Positions 45,445 to 54,970 are shown, numbered from the stretch's first letter. The stretch is DNA of 64,000 nucleotides from Neoroseomonas oryzicola (GCF_012163135.1 NZ_JAAVUP010000001.1:496001-560000), one strand, 5' to 3'. Notes: a model not told the origin generated them from the sequence alone. Numbers and translations are program-made.

Positions 45445-47319
45445 TCAGCGGAAGCCGAGCGGCTTGCCGGACTGGTCGTAGGTCTGCGAGGGGCCGCCGC
45501 GCTGGATCGGCGGCTTCACGCTGATGCCCTGACCCTCGCGCGATGGCGCGGGGGGTTGCGCCGGCTGGCGCGGCGGCGTCACGGGCGGGCGCTGCGACTG
45601 GGAGGCCTGTGACGGCCGGCTCAGGGGCGGTTCCGGGTCCGCGGTGACGGGCGGCGGTGGGGGCGGCGGCGGCACGGCCGCGACGGGCGGCGGCGCCGGT
45701 GGCGTGGCCGGGCGTTGCGGCGTGGCCGGCGTGCTCGCCGGGCGCTGGGGCTGTGCCGGCGGCGCGGGCGCGCTGGCCTGGGGCGGCGCGATGCCACGGC
45801 CGGCGGCGAGCACCTCCTCCCGCATCCGATCGCGCGGCGACAGGCCGCTGTCGCGCGAATCCGCCGCATGGCGCGCGGCGATATCGAGGTAAGGCCGGAG
45901 TTCCGGCACGCCGCGCGCCTCGGTCTCGCGTCCGACCACGGCGGCCTCGGTCGTCAGCGTCGCGCGGTCTGCGGTGCGGCCCAGGTCCGCGACGATTCGC
46001 GCATAGCCGTCGATGGCAAGTTCCCGCTCGACCCGCAGCCCCTCGGCCGCGCGGGCCCAGTTGGTGCGCATCTCGGGGCTGGCCTGCACCACGTCGCCCC
46101 CGTCCAACAGCGCCTGGAACCCGTCGAGCCGCCGCTGCGACAGCACGGCCGATCGCCCGAGCACCGCCGCCCCTTCCAACTGCGCCCGGATGCCGGCGCG
46201 CTCCTGCTCGGTCCGCGCGCGCTCGGCCGCCATCAGCCCGGCCTCGAGCCGGTCGAGGCCCTGGCGCAGGCGCGGATCGGCACCCTCGCGCAGGGCGGCA
46301 ATCTGCCGACGGGCGTTCTCCGCCTCGGTGCCGCTGGCGCGGCTCTCTTCCTCGAAGGCGCGGTTCAGCGCCTCGGCGCGACGCAGGCTGGTCGTGACGT
46401 GGGACGCGAGCACCACGCGGAAGCCGACCGAAGCGAGGCGTGTCGCCTGCCCGTCCGTCGCATCGAAGGGCGGGATCTCGATCCGCAGGGAGGAGCGCAA
46501 CGAGGCCTCCGGCGTGCGGAAGTCGCCGCCCTTCACCACCACGCCGCCGGCCTGGCCGTGCAGCCGCCCGACGCGCACGGCGCGGAAGGGCTCGAGCACC
46601 ATCTCCCCCACATTGCCCAGCATGTCGTGCAGGCCAAGCGGATTGGGTTCCAGCATGCCCACGGGTTGCGCGCGGCCCGAGGCCGAGCGCGGCCCCTGGA
46701 ACCAGGCATAGCGCCCGGTGCCCTCCGGCATAGGGAAGGTGCGGGCGAGGAAGTCGAGTTCGCTCACCGCCGCACCGCCGCGCGCGGCGTATTCCCATTC
46801 CTCCTCGGTCGGCAGGCGGACGAAGGCGGGGGTGCCGTCCGCCTGCGGCAGCCGCGCCCGCGCATTGGCCATCAGCCAGGTCGTGTAGCGCTGCGTGAAG
46901 GCGACGGCGTCGAACCAGGACAGCGTGGCCGCCGGCAGGCGGCCCGTGGCCGAGGGCGTCGGGCAGGTCGGCTCCATCACCGCCGCATACTGGTCGCGCG
47001 TCACCTCGTACTTGCCGAGCCAGTAGATCGCGCCCTGCTGGCCCTGGCCCTGGAACGGGCCTGCGACGGATTCGCGGCGAGCGAATTCGGCAATGCCGCC
47101 GGCAGGGTCGGTGGTGCCGAGCGTCACCGGCCGATCGTCGAGCGCCCCCGGCCCGGCAGGCGTCTGCACCGGGCGGAAGGCCATCGCGCCGCCACAGGGC
47201 ATGGGCAGCACCAGGTCGCCATCCGCCGCGCGGGGATTGGTGAACTCGTCCGGCCACGGCGCCTGGGCAATCGCCGGGGCAGCGAGCAGTGCCAGCAGGG
47301 CAGCGAGCGTGACGCGCAT
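45445..47319 (-). CDS. Secreted SUMF1/FGE-domain protein (TagR-like)
   Basis: A 624-residue protein with signal peptide MRVTLAALLALLAAPAIAQA. Residues about 33-310 form a SUMF1/FGE-sulfatase domain: GKYEVTRDQYAAVM, LPTEEEWEYAARGG, MLGNVGEMV, KGGDFRTPEAS and GFRVVL. The cysteine pair that catalyses formylglycine formation is not seen, so it is probably a binding domain and not an enzyme. Residues about 315-460 look helical or coiled-coil, and about 500-595 are very Pro-rich. In T6SS, TagR is a periplasmic FGE-like protein that acts on PpkA; the neighbouring permease, ATPase and vWA genes repeat that arrangement. It is the last gene of the ten-gene srf locus. Confidence 0.78.
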   Translation of the reverse strand: MRVTLAALLALLAAPAIAQAPWPDEFTNPRAADGDLVLPMPCGGAMAFRPVQTPAGPGALDDRPVTLGTTDPAGGIAEFARRESVAGPFQGQGQQGAIYWLGKYEVTRDQYAAVMEPTCPTPSATGRLPAATLSWFDAVAFTQRYTTWLMANARARLPQADGTPAFVRLPTEEEWEYAARGGAAVSELDFLARTFPMPEGTGRYAWFQGPRSASGRAQPVGMLEPNPLGLHDMLGNVGEMVLEPFRAVRVGRLHGQAGGVVVKGGDFRTPEASLRSSLRIEIPPFDATDGQATRLASVGFRVVLASHVTTSLRRAEALNRAFEEESRASGTEAENARRQIAALREGADPRLRQGLDRLEAGLMAAERARTEQERAGIRAQLEGAAVLGRSAVLSQRRLDGFQALLDGGDVVQASPEMRTNWARAAEGLRVERELAIDGYARIVADLGRTADRATLTTEAAVVGRETEARGVPELRPYLDIAARHAADSRDSGLSPRDRMREEVLAAGRGIAPPQASAPAPPAQPQRPASTPATPQRPATPPAPPPVAAVPPPPPPPPVTADPEPPLSRPSQASQSQRPPVTPPRQPAQPPAPSREGQGISVKPPIQRGGPSQTYDQSGKPLGFR

Positions 47320-47322
47320 CCC

Positions 47323-48507
47323 TCAGCCCTCCGCCAGGCCTTCGGCGGGCGGCACCGCGGCGGCGCGCATCCCGGCGAGCATCGCCGCGACCAGCGCGCC
47401 CGCCAGAGTCACGCCCGCCGCGGCCACGCCCATCTGCGCCGTCAGCAGGCAGACCGGGCGATCGCCCGTCACCGTGCCGGCGAAGGCGCGATTGAGGACG
47501 GTCGCGACGGACGCGGCAATCGCGAAGGCGAGCATCGCGCCCGCCAGCGCGACCGCCGCCGCCTGGAGCAGCGGCATCATCAGCAATCCTCGCCGCCGCA
47601 GTCCCAGCAGCGACAGCAGCGCGAGGTCCCGCCGCTTGCGTTCCACCTGCGCCCAAAGCCCGACGCCGAGGCTCACGAGATACCCCGCGCCGCCCGCCCC
47701 CGCGATGGCAAGGAACAGCAGCGCGAGGTTGCGGTCGAGGCGCAACAGCCCCGCCACCGCCTCGGCGCGCGAGGCGACCTCGATCCCCGACAGGCGGAGT
47801 TCGCGGTCCAAGGCGGGCACGTCATCCAGCCGCGCCGCATGCAGGCGGAAGCCCGCGAAGGGACGCGGCGGCAGGCTGGCGTCGGGCCGTGCATCGGTCG
47901 CCGCGCTGCCGTCGAGGAAATCCTCCGTCAGCACCAGCACCGGGAGTGTCGCGAAGGCGGCATCGCGCGTCGCCGCCGTCAGCGGCGCGACACCGCCGAC
48001 GCGCATCGGCAGGGTCAGCACCTCCCGCACCCCGCCTTGGCTGCGCGCCACAGAGGCAAGCACAGGGTCGCCCACATTCAGCCCCAGCCGCTGCAGCGCC
48101 GTCGCCGAGACCACGAGTTCGTCCATGTCGATCACGCTCAGCCCCGGCAGCAGGGGATCACCCTGCCCGGTCGGCAGCAATTCCACGCGCAGTCCGCCGC
48201 CCGGACGGGACGGGTTTTCCAGCACGATCGTGGCCGAGAGCGCACGCGTCCGCGGCACCATGAAGGCAACGCGCGGATCGGCGGCGATCCGCGCCAGCAC
48301 CTCGGGTTCCAGGGTGCGGTTGACGACCGAGACGATCTCCCGCGCGCGCGGGTCCTCGAGCAGTTCCGCCCGCAGCCCCGCCACCACGCCCTGGCGCAGC
48401 CCGAACAGCACGATCAGCGGGGCGAGCACCGCCGCGCAGCCCAGCGCCGAGCACAGGAACAGCACCCGTTCGTGCCGCAGGTCGGCGAGCGCGAGACGCA
48501 GGATCAT
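47323..48507 (-). CDS. ABC transporter permease, FtsX/MacB-like (TagS-like)
   Basis: A 394-residue permease with one N-terminal helix (RVLFLCSALGCAAVLAPLIVL), a large periplasmic domain of about 210 residues, and three C-terminal helices with VERKRRDLALLSLLGLRRRG between the first and second, which is the FtsX/MacB topology. Such proteins do mechanotransmission rather than substrate passage. The start at 48507 shares one base with the ATPase stop (TGATG). By position and type it corresponds to TagS of the T6SS threonine-phosphorylation module; orthology is inference. Confidence 0.82.
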   Translation of the reverse strand: MILRLALADLRHERVLFLCSALGCAAVLAPLIVLFGLRQGVVAGLRAELLEDPRAREIVSVVNRTLEPEVLARIAADPRVAFMVPRTRALSATIVLENPSRPGGGLRVELLPTGQGDPLLPGLSVIDMDELVVSATALQRLGLNVGDPVLASVARSQGGVREVLTLPMRVGGVAPLTAATRDAAFATLPVLVLTEDFLDGSAATDARPDASLPPRPFAGFRLHAARLDDVPALDRELRLSGIEVASRAEAVAGLLRLDRNLALLFLAIAGAGGAGYLVSLGVGLWAQVERKRRDLALLSLLGLRRRGLLMMPLLQAAAVALAGAMLAFAIAASVATVLNRAFAGTVTGDRPVCLLTAQMGVAAAGVTLAGALVAAMLAGMRAAAVPPAEGLAEG

Positions 48508-49241
48508 CACGCCGCCTCGGCGATTTCGGGCAGGCGTTCGAACACCGACCGCGCGATGCCATCCGCCCCCGGCGCATGCGTCCGGCAGGCCAGCACCGGA
48601 TAGCCGAGACGCTCGGCCCGCGCCGGGTCATGCGTCGCCACCAGCAGCGCCGCCCCCGCCGCCGCGCATTCGCGCTTCAGCAGCGCGAGCACCGCATCGG
48701 CAAGTTCCGGATGCACCGAGGCCGTGGGTTCGTCAGCGAGCACCAGCGCCGGCCGGTGCGCGAGCGCACGGGCGATCGCTGCCCGCTGCCGCTGCCCGAC
48801 CGAGAGCTCGGCCGGACGCTTGCGCAGCTGCGCCGCGATGCCGAGTTCTTCCGCCAGCAGCCGGACGCGATCCGCATCGGTCCGCCCGGCGATGCGTTGC
48901 GTCAGTCCGATATTCGCCTCGACGGTCAGGAAGGGCAGCAGCCCGCCGGTCTGCGGGACCACCCCGATGCGGCGCGCGCGGAGATCCGCCAGCGCGTCGC
49001 CGCGACCCATCTTCCAATGCCGCGCGATGTCCTGCCCGGCGAAGTCGAAGCGCTCCGCAGCATCGGGCGGCGCGGCGAGCGCCAGCATCATCAGCAGCGT
49101 CGACTTGCCGCTGCCCGAGGGGCCGGCGAGCGCCAGAACCTCGCCTTCCGCCAGGTCGAAGGCCGGGACCTCGAGCGCGAAGGGCGCCGCATCCCCGCGA
49201 TAGGCCCGCAGTACGCCGCGCAGGGAGAGCAACGAGGTCAC
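48507..49241 (-). CDS. ABC transporter ATPase, LolD/MacB-like (TagT-like)
   Basis: A 244-residue ATPase with Walker A GPSGSGKST, signature LSVGQRQRAAIARAL and Walker B ALVLADEPTASVHPE; the usual D of the D-loop (S-x-D) is His here. PQTGGLLPFLTVEANIGL is the Q-loop region. A GTG start at 49241 begins MTSLLSLRGVL; no strong ribosome site precedes it, and the 148 bp back to the vWA gene's stop hold no other gene. With the permease it forms a MacB-type transporter. Confidence 0.85.
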   Translation of the reverse strand: MTSLLSLRGVLRAYRGDAAPFALEVPAFDLAEGEVLALAGPSGSGKSTLLMMLALAAPPDAAERFDFAGQDIARHWKMGRGDALADLRARRIGVVPQTGGLLPFLTVEANIGLTQRIAGRTDADRVRLLAEELGIAAQLRKRPAELSVGQRQRAAIARALAHRPALVLADEPTASVHPELADAVLALLKRECAAAGAALLVATHDPARAERLGYPVLACRTHAPGADGIARSVFERLPEIAEAA

Positions 49242-49389
49242 TGGACCGTATCCGGCGGCTCGTGGCGCTGCCGCGAGCCGGGAGCGCGAAGCGCGACCGC
49301 GCCCCGCCCGCCTGCTGGGTCCCGCGCGCCAGCGCCCGGCGCGCAAGCCAAGCCGCCGGACGGCGGCGCCTGTGGCGCGCAAAGCCGCG

Positions 49390-51288
49390 TCACGGCAGGG
49401 ATTCGAGCGGTACGGGGAAGAAGGCCTCCCCGCCCGGCCGCCCGTCCAGCGTCACCCACAGGTCCGGCCGCGCTGCGAATTCCTGATACAGGCGCAGCTT
49501 GGTCTCGATGCCGTTGATGAGCTCGCGCTGCGCGGCCGCGCCCATGGAGAGCCATTCCTGCTCGGTCAGTTCCATGACCTGGCTCTGATAGGGCAGCCCG
49601 TCGAGATACTCGCCCAGCGCCTGCCCGACGCGCGCAAGGTTGCCGAGCCGCGCCGGATCGCGCGCCGTCGCCGCGAAAGCCGCCCGCAACTGGCCGAAGA
49701 AGGACCGCGGATCGGTCCGCCCCGCGAGCCCCGCATCGAGGATGCGCGTCAGCGCCTGCGACAGGTCGGACAACTGGTTGCGCGTCAGCAGCACCCGCAC
49801 GTCGAGCGCGGCGAGCGTCGGATCGCGCAGGTCGCGGTCGGTGGTGAAGGATCGCACCACGTCGGGCGCCGTCGTCCCCCCTTCCCGCCCGAGATAGGCA
49901 AGCCGCATCGCCGTGCCGACGATCTCGACCTGCTGCGCGATGCGTTCGGCTTCGGGCGTGCGCGCGGGTTCGACACCGCCGATCGGGCGGCCGACCGTAT
50001 CCGCCACTTGCCGGAACAGCGCATTGGTCAGCCCGTTCACCACACGCTCGAAGGCCTGCGGGCTGCCGCCTTCCACCGGGAAATAGAGCGAGCCCGCCGC
50101 GCCGTAGCGCGTCAGCTCCGTGTACTGCGCGCGGGCATGGGCGTGATTGGACCGCCCTTCCGGCGTCTGCAGGTGGATTGCGAAGAGTGCGACGCCGCGC
50201 GCATCGGCCAGCGCCTTGATCTCGGCGATACCGAGCCGCGTCTGCGACTTCGGGTCCGTCGCATCGAGCGCACCGGCATCGGTGATGAGGATGACGTAGC
50301 GCCCGCCGAAGGCCGACCAGTCCACCTGGTCGATGGCGACCCGCAGCCCGGCGATCGCGTCCTCGTCGAAGCGTTCGGTGGAGGCCGTCGCCGCGCGCAC
50401 CGTTTCCAGCGCTGGCAGGATCGCCTGCGGCGGCTGCGACAGGTCGGGCGAAGCCACCAGCCGCGTCACGTATTCCAGCTGCGGCCGCTGCGAGATGTCG
50501 GCGCGATAGGCGACCATGCCGAAGCGGAAATTGTCGCGCACCGCGGTGTCGCCGATGCGCGCCATGATGCGGCGGATCGCGTCGCGCGTGCGGTCGATAT
50601 AGGGCTGCATCGACACCGTGGTGTCGATCACGAAGACGATGCCGCCGCGGAAGTCCCGCAGGCGGGACGGATCGGCCTGCTGCGGCGCCTGGCGCAGTTC
50701 CGCCGGCGCCGAGATCACCTCCAGCATCCGCATCTGCGTGCCGTCGCGGCGCTGCACCGTCTCGGCCTCGAGGATCGGCAGCAAATAGAAGTTGCGCTGG
50801 ATGTCGACGAAGGTCTCGGGCTCCAGCGCCACGACCGGACTGCCGGGCTGCCCCGCCGCGGCGCGCAACGCGACCGCCTGCTGCGTCATGTCGGGCGCGG
50901 CCAGCAGCCCGCGCAGCGTATTCGCGTCGCGCAGGAACATGGTGCGCTCGCGGCCGGCCGGATTGGTGAAGGCGCCGACCATGGTGTGGCGCCAGTCGAT
51001 GGCGCGGTCCTCGCGAACCCAGCCTTCGATGCGGCCATCGGCCTCGCGGCCGATCTCGATCCAGCCGTCGCGGCGGCCATAGACATGCATGACCGAGAAG
51101 CCGGCGACGGGCCGGCCCTGCGGCGCGCTCGGCTGGGCATGCAGCGTCGCGCCGGGACGGAGGATCACGCGCTGGTACAGCGTCGTCTTGCCCGGGATCA
51201 GCAGCGGCAGCCGGCGCGCCGGCTGCGCCTGGGCCAGGATCGGCATCAGCGCGGCGGAACCGAGCAGGAGCAGGCGGCGCGGCGTCAT
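49390..51288 (-). CDS. Secreted SH3-like plus vWA-domain protein (resembles the periplasmic half of PpkA)
   Basis: A 632-residue protein with a signal peptide (MTPRRLLLLGSAALMPILAQAQ). Residues about 38-100 form a bacterial SH3-like domain (LHAQPSAPQ...RRDGWIEIG...GWVRED). Residues about 215-430 are a von Willebrand A domain with an intact MIDAS (FVIDTTVSM, Asp222-x-Thr-x-Ser) and LITDAGALDATD. A helical C-terminal part follows. The kinase PpkA of T6SS carries a similar periplasmic vWA region after a cytoplasmic kinase and a membrane helix; the kinase is absent here. The start overlaps the upstream gene by 4 bp (ATGA). It is probably a periplasmic metal-dependent protein-binding module. Confidence 0.82.
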   Translation of the reverse strand: MTPRRLLLLGSAALMPILAQAQPARRLPLLIPGKTTLYQRVILRPGATLHAQPSAPQGRPVAGFSVMHVYGRRDGWIEIGREADGRIEGWVREDRAIDWRHTMVGAFTNPAGRERTMFLRDANTLRGLLAAPDMTQQAVALRAAAGQPGSPVVALEPETFVDIQRNFYLLPILEAETVQRRDGTQMRMLEVISAPAELRQAPQQADPSRLRDFRGGIVFVIDTTVSMQPYIDRTRDAIRRIMARIGDTAVRDNFRFGMVAYRADISQRPQLEYVTRLVASPDLSQPPQAILPALETVRAATASTERFDEDAIAGLRVAIDQVDWSAFGGRYVILITDAGALDATDPKSQTRLGIAEIKALADARGVALFAIHLQTPEGRSNHAHARAQYTELTRYGAAGSLYFPVEGGSPQAFERVVNGLTNALFRQVADTVGRPIGGVEPARTPEAERIAQQVEIVGTAMRLAYLGREGGTTAPDVVRSFTTDRDLRDPTLAALDVRVLLTRNQLSDLSQALTRILDAGLAGRTDPRSFFGQLRAAFAATARDPARLGNLARVGQALGEYLDGLPYQSQVMELTEQEWLSMGAAAQRELINGIETKLRLYQEFAARPDLWVTLDGRPGGEAFFPVPLESLP

Positions 51289-52376
51289 TGCCAGAAATCC
51301 CTGATCGTCAGCGGCGCGTTGAGGTCCCCTTCCCGCGCCCGGTCGTCGAGCCAGCGGCGCAGCCGCGCGCGGGGTTCGGCCGCAGCCGCATCGCCGCCGG
51401 CCACGGCATCGCGGTACAGCCGCGCCGCCTGGCGCGGATCGGGGTCGCGGAAGGGCCGGCCCGGCTGGAAGCCGACCGGGTCGTAGAGGCTGGCAAGCCG
51501 CGCCAGCGAAGCCGCGTTGCCCGCCCGCGCCGCCGCTTCCCAAAGCAGCAGCGCGTCGTCGAACTGCCCGGCCTGGTAGCGTCGCGCCGCCTGCTCGGCG
51601 ATCGCGGTGGGCGATGCGGCGCGGGCGATCACTTCGGGCACCGCCAGGCCATCGAGGCTTTCCGGCCCCCGGGGCTCGACCTGCGGGCGCACCGGCGGCA
51701 ATAGCGGCGGCGGCTCGCGGTTCAGCGGTTCGGGCGCGACCTCGATCGGATCGACAGGCGCGGGTGGCGCGGGCGCCGGCTGTTCGCGCAGCACAAACCA
51801 CCAATAGGCGCCGCCCCCCGCCGCGGCGAGGAGAAGCAGCAGGAGCAGCGCCCAGGGCAGAACGGACGACTTCGACGCCGCCGCGGGCTGCGGCACCGAA
51901 AGAGGCGGCGGCGGAGGCGGCGGTGCCAAGGGCCGTGGCGCGACCGCGATGGTGGCGTCCGCATCCTCGATCACCGGCGCCGGGCGTGGGGGTGGCGGCG
52001 TTGCGGGACGCGGCGGCGCTGGCTCGGCGATGGTATGCCCGCTGCCGCCATGCAGCGGCGGCACGTCCGGCCAGAACAGCGGCGCGGTGATCCCCGCCCC
52101 CGGCAAGCGGAACTGCACCGGCCCCGCCTCCAGCCAATCGACCACGCGCGGCCCGAGGTAGAGCCGCACGCCCTGCGGCGAAGCCTCCACCCGGTCGGGG
52201 TTCAGCAACGCATCGCCCACCTGCCACCCATCGGGGCCGAGCGTGCCCTTGGACCAGCCCTCGCGCAGGATGCGGAAGCGCGCATCCGCCGGCGGCTCCA
52301 TCACCCCCTGGAGAAGGAGGATGGCGTGCCCCCCCTCCGGATGGGCGGGATCCGCGGCGGCGAGGACGTTGGTCAT
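51285..52376 (-). CDS. Bitopic membrane protein with Pro-rich linker and repeat-like C-terminus, function unknown
   Basis: A 363-residue protein that I do not recognise as a whole. Residues 1-115 form a soluble cytoplasmic domain with LYLGPRVVDWLEAGPVQF; 115-170 are Pro-rich; 172-196 are a single membrane helix; 197-255 are again Pro-rich. The last 100 residues contain SEL1/TPR-like helical repeats (RRYQAGQFDDALLLWEAAARAGNAASLARLASLYDP, read in parts). The start overlaps the srfC stop (ATGA) and its own stop overlaps the vWA gene, so it links the Srf and vWA parts of the operon and may connect the cytoplasmic GTPase to the periplasm. Confidence 0.7.
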   Translation of the reverse strand: MTNVLAAADPAHPEGGHAILLLQGVMEPPADARFRILREGWSKGTLGPDGWQVGDALLNPDRVEASPQGVRLYLGPRVVDWLEAGPVQFRLPGAGITAPLFWPDVPPLHGGSGHTIAEPAPPRPATPPPPRPAPVIEDADATIAVAPRPLAPPPPPPPLSVPQPAAASKSSVLPWALLLLLLLAAAGGGAYWWFVLREQPAPAPPAPVDPIEVAPEPLNREPPPLLPPVRPQVEPRGPESLDGLAVPEVIARAASPTAIAEQAARRYQAGQFDDALLLWEAAARAGNAASLARLASLYDPVGFQPGRPFRDPDPRQAARLYRDAVAGGDAAAAEPRARLRRWLDDRAREGDLNAPLTIRDFWQ

Positions 52377-54970
52377 GCCGCCTGGCCGAGCGCGCCCAGG
52401 ATCTTCCCGAGGCGCGCATTCTGCGCCACGTCGACCTCCTGCCCGCCCGGCGCGGTGACGTTCTCCTCCGCGAGGCGCGAGAAGGCGCTGATCCAGTCGA
52501 CGTGGAACTGCTTGTCGTAAGGCTCGGGCTGCGCGCCGAGATGCGGCATCCCGTTCACCGGCGGCCGCGGCGCGAAGATCGGGCGGTCGGTGCGCCCGGC
52601 ACGCGGCCGCTGGTCCGCAGGCATGTCCGCATAGCCCAGCGTGTGCACGTAGCGGTTCACCAGCCCCTCTGCGACCATCACGGGCTTGGAGGCGCTTTCG
52701 CTGAGCTTCTGGCGATAGGAGGCCGCTTCCCGCAGGCGCTGGGCGATGCGCGCGGACAGCCCCGTGCGCCGCGCGCCGGCGCCGAGCTGCGCCACCAGCG
52801 CCGCAGCGGCATCGCGCGGCAGCTTCAGCTGCTCCGACGTCTCGGGCTCGGCCGCCGCGCGGTGCATCTTCTCCATCCATTCCGCGACGGCCATGTCGGC
52901 GTAGCGTTCGAAGGCGTCGCGCGCGCGGTGCTTGCCCTGCGCGGCTGGTGCCACCAGGTCGCCGAGCTCGGCGAGGTAGTCCTCCTCCCCGGCGCGCGCG
53001 CCGACCGGCGCTTCCTCGGCCGGTTCGGTCTGCATGCGCCACCAGGCGGAGGTCAGTTCCTCCGGCGTCACCTGCAGGCTGCGGATCAGCCTGCCGAAGG
53101 CCTGGGCGGTCGCGCAGGCCACGAGGGCGCGGCTGACCACCCGCGCCTCCTCCCGCCGCTTGGCGAGTTCCGCCTGCAGGTCCCCCGAATGCCAATAGGG
53201 TGCGAGGCGCCCGGCCATGTCCGTCCGCAGCGCCTCGAGCCGCGCGGCGATCTGGGTGCGCTTGATGGCGGGATCGCAGACCGGGCGCAGGCTTTCGGCA
53301 AGGAAGGAGATGCCGCCGTCGTTCAGCGTCATCGCCGCATCCCAGGCGCGCTCGGCATCGGCGAAGTGGCGGCGGCAATCGTCGTTGGAGACGAACTCCT
53401 CGCGCAGCCGGGCGATGCGCGCGGCCTCCGAGGCTCGCGGCGCGGCCTCCCGGCCATGCTCGTCGTAGTCGAGGATGTGCTTGGCCGCGACGTTGGGATT
53501 GCGCAGCCAGTAGGTGTTGTCGAAGGGCCGCCCGGCCGCCCAGTTGCGCGGCCAGTCGTATTCCTTGCCGAAGAAGTCGAGCAGCGAGGCGTTGAGCCGA
53601 ATGGTCCAGCGGCTGCCGGTGCCCTCGGTCGCGCCCTTCTTCTCCTCGAACTCCGTGTCGAACTTGGTCAGCACCAGGAACAGCGCATTGCGGTGCCGCG
53701 CGCGTTCCTCGGGCGTCACGCCGAGCGTACCGTCCACCCAATCCTTGATCATCCGCGGCAGGGTGCGGACTTCCTGGTTGGACGGGCCGATGCAGAGGAG
53801 CATGGAGGTGATCTCCTGCTCCGCGCAGTAGCGCTGGTAGAGGTAGGCGACCTTGCCGCGCAGGAAGAGCCCCGGAAGCTTTCCCCGATCCGCGAGGAAG
53901 CGCCCGGGCTGCGTCAGCTTCTCGCGCGACCGCGCGCCGGGGAAGTCGAGCAGGTCGGTGACCTCGAAGAAATCCCAGGGCTTGTCGCGCAGCGCGATGG
54001 TCAGTTCCGCGACCAGCGCCGCGAGCGCCGCCCGTGGCAGCATCGCCTGGCGGCCGGACCGCGTCCGCACGGCCAGCTTCCCATCGGCCGGATCGCCCAG
54101 CATGCCGAGCGTGCGGACATCGATGATCGAGGTCTCGCGCGGCGAGAGGGCTTCCAGCGGTGCGAAGGCCTCGTCGGGGAAGTCGAGGGCGGCAAGCGCC
54201 GTCAGCAATTCCCGCGCGGCCGAGGTGAAGGCCTCATGCCCGTTCCACAGGATCGAGAAGAAGGCCGCCCGCTCCGCAACCGGCAGCCGCGGCGCGATGG
54301 AGGCCGCCTGTGCCCAGAACGCCGACCCGAGGCCAGGCACCAGCGGATGCCCGCGAAACAGGCCCTCGAAATACTCGCGCAGGTCGTCGACGTCGTCCTC
54401 GGTCAGCCTGTCGATCGCCTCCCCGCCCGCCCGTCCGGCGAAGCGCGCGCAGTGCGACTGCACGAGTTCCGGGGAGGGAATGTCGACCTCGGCCGGGTCG
54501 AAATCCTCGAGGAAGGTGTTGCCCAGGATCTTGATGACGTCGGTCTGCGACAGCAGCCGCAGCGCGACGGGGTTGCCGGGCAGGGTCGACGGTGGTCGCA
54601 GCGTGAAGCGGGTGACGAGGCCCGTCGCCTCCTGCCCGCCCTCGGGGTTGATGTCGCGCACGAAGTCCAGCGCGCGGCCCTCGAACATCGCCGTCACCGG
54701 CTCCTGGCCCCGGCGCGCCAGGGCCGAGATCAGGTAGGACTTGCCGGACTGCGACGGCCCGAACACCGCGACGCACATCGGCCGTTCGGCCGCGGCTTCC
54801 AGTTTGCGGGCGCGGCGGGCGAACTTGCGGAAGTCGCGCGCGATGGCCTGCGCTTCCTCCCGCACCTGGGCGCGGTTGTCGGCAAGCCAGGCGACCGCCT
54901 CGGAGGCAGCCTCGGCGGTGCCGCGGGCTGAAGCGGCGAGCGCCGCGTCGTTGCTGGCGTCGAGCCTCAT
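52373..54970 (-). CDS. srfC: SrfC-family protein (dynamin-like GTPase, putative virulence factor)
   Basis: An 865-residue protein of the SrfC/Virul_Fac family. The P-loop is VFGPSQSGKSYL (residues 71-78 GPSQSGKS), a G3-like DLLDFPGARSR element lies near residue 345, and LVLTKFDTE is the G4-like (TKxD) motif. Long helical segments follow, as in dynamin-type GTPases. No signal peptide is present. SrfC is named from Salmonella, where srfABC is SsrB-regulated; the biochemical role is unknown. The start overlaps the srfB stop by 4 bp, so SrfB and SrfC are probably made in step and may form a complex. Confidence 0.87.
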   Translation of the reverse strand: MRLDASNDAALAASARGTAEAASEAVAWLADNRAQVREEAQAIARDFRKFARRARKLEAAAERPMCVAVFGPSQSGKSYLISALARRGQEPVTAMFEGRALDFVRDINPEGGQEATGLVTRFTLRPPSTLPGNPVALRLLSQTDVIKILGNTFLEDFDPAEVDIPSPELVQSHCARFAGRAGGEAIDRLTEDDVDDLREYFEGLFRGHPLVPGLGSAFWAQAASIAPRLPVAERAAFFSILWNGHEAFTSAARELLTALAALDFPDEAFAPLEALSPRETSIIDVRTLGMLGDPADGKLAVRTRSGRQAMLPRAALAALVAELTIALRDKPWDFFEVTDLLDFPGARSREKLTQPGRFLADRGKLPGLFLRGKVAYLYQRYCAEQEITSMLLCIGPSNQEVRTLPRMIKDWVDGTLGVTPEERARHRNALFLVLTKFDTEFEEKKGATEGTGSRWTIRLNASLLDFFGKEYDWPRNWAAGRPFDNTYWLRNPNVAAKHILDYDEHGREAAPRASEAARIARLREEFVSNDDCRRHFADAERAWDAAMTLNDGGISFLAESLRPVCDPAIKRTQIAARLEALRTDMAGRLAPYWHSGDLQAELAKRREEARVVSRALVACATAQAFGRLIRSLQVTPEELTSAWWRMQTEPAEEAPVGARAGEEDYLAELGDLVAPAAQGKHRARDAFERYADMAVAEWMEKMHRAAAEPETSEQLKLPRDAAAALVAQLGAGARRTGLSARIAQRLREAASYRQKLSESASKPVMVAEGLVNRYVHTLGYADMPADQRPRAGRTDRPIFAPRPPVNGMPHLGAQPEPYDKQFHVDWISAFSRLAEENVTAPGGQEVDVAQNARLGKILGALGQAA

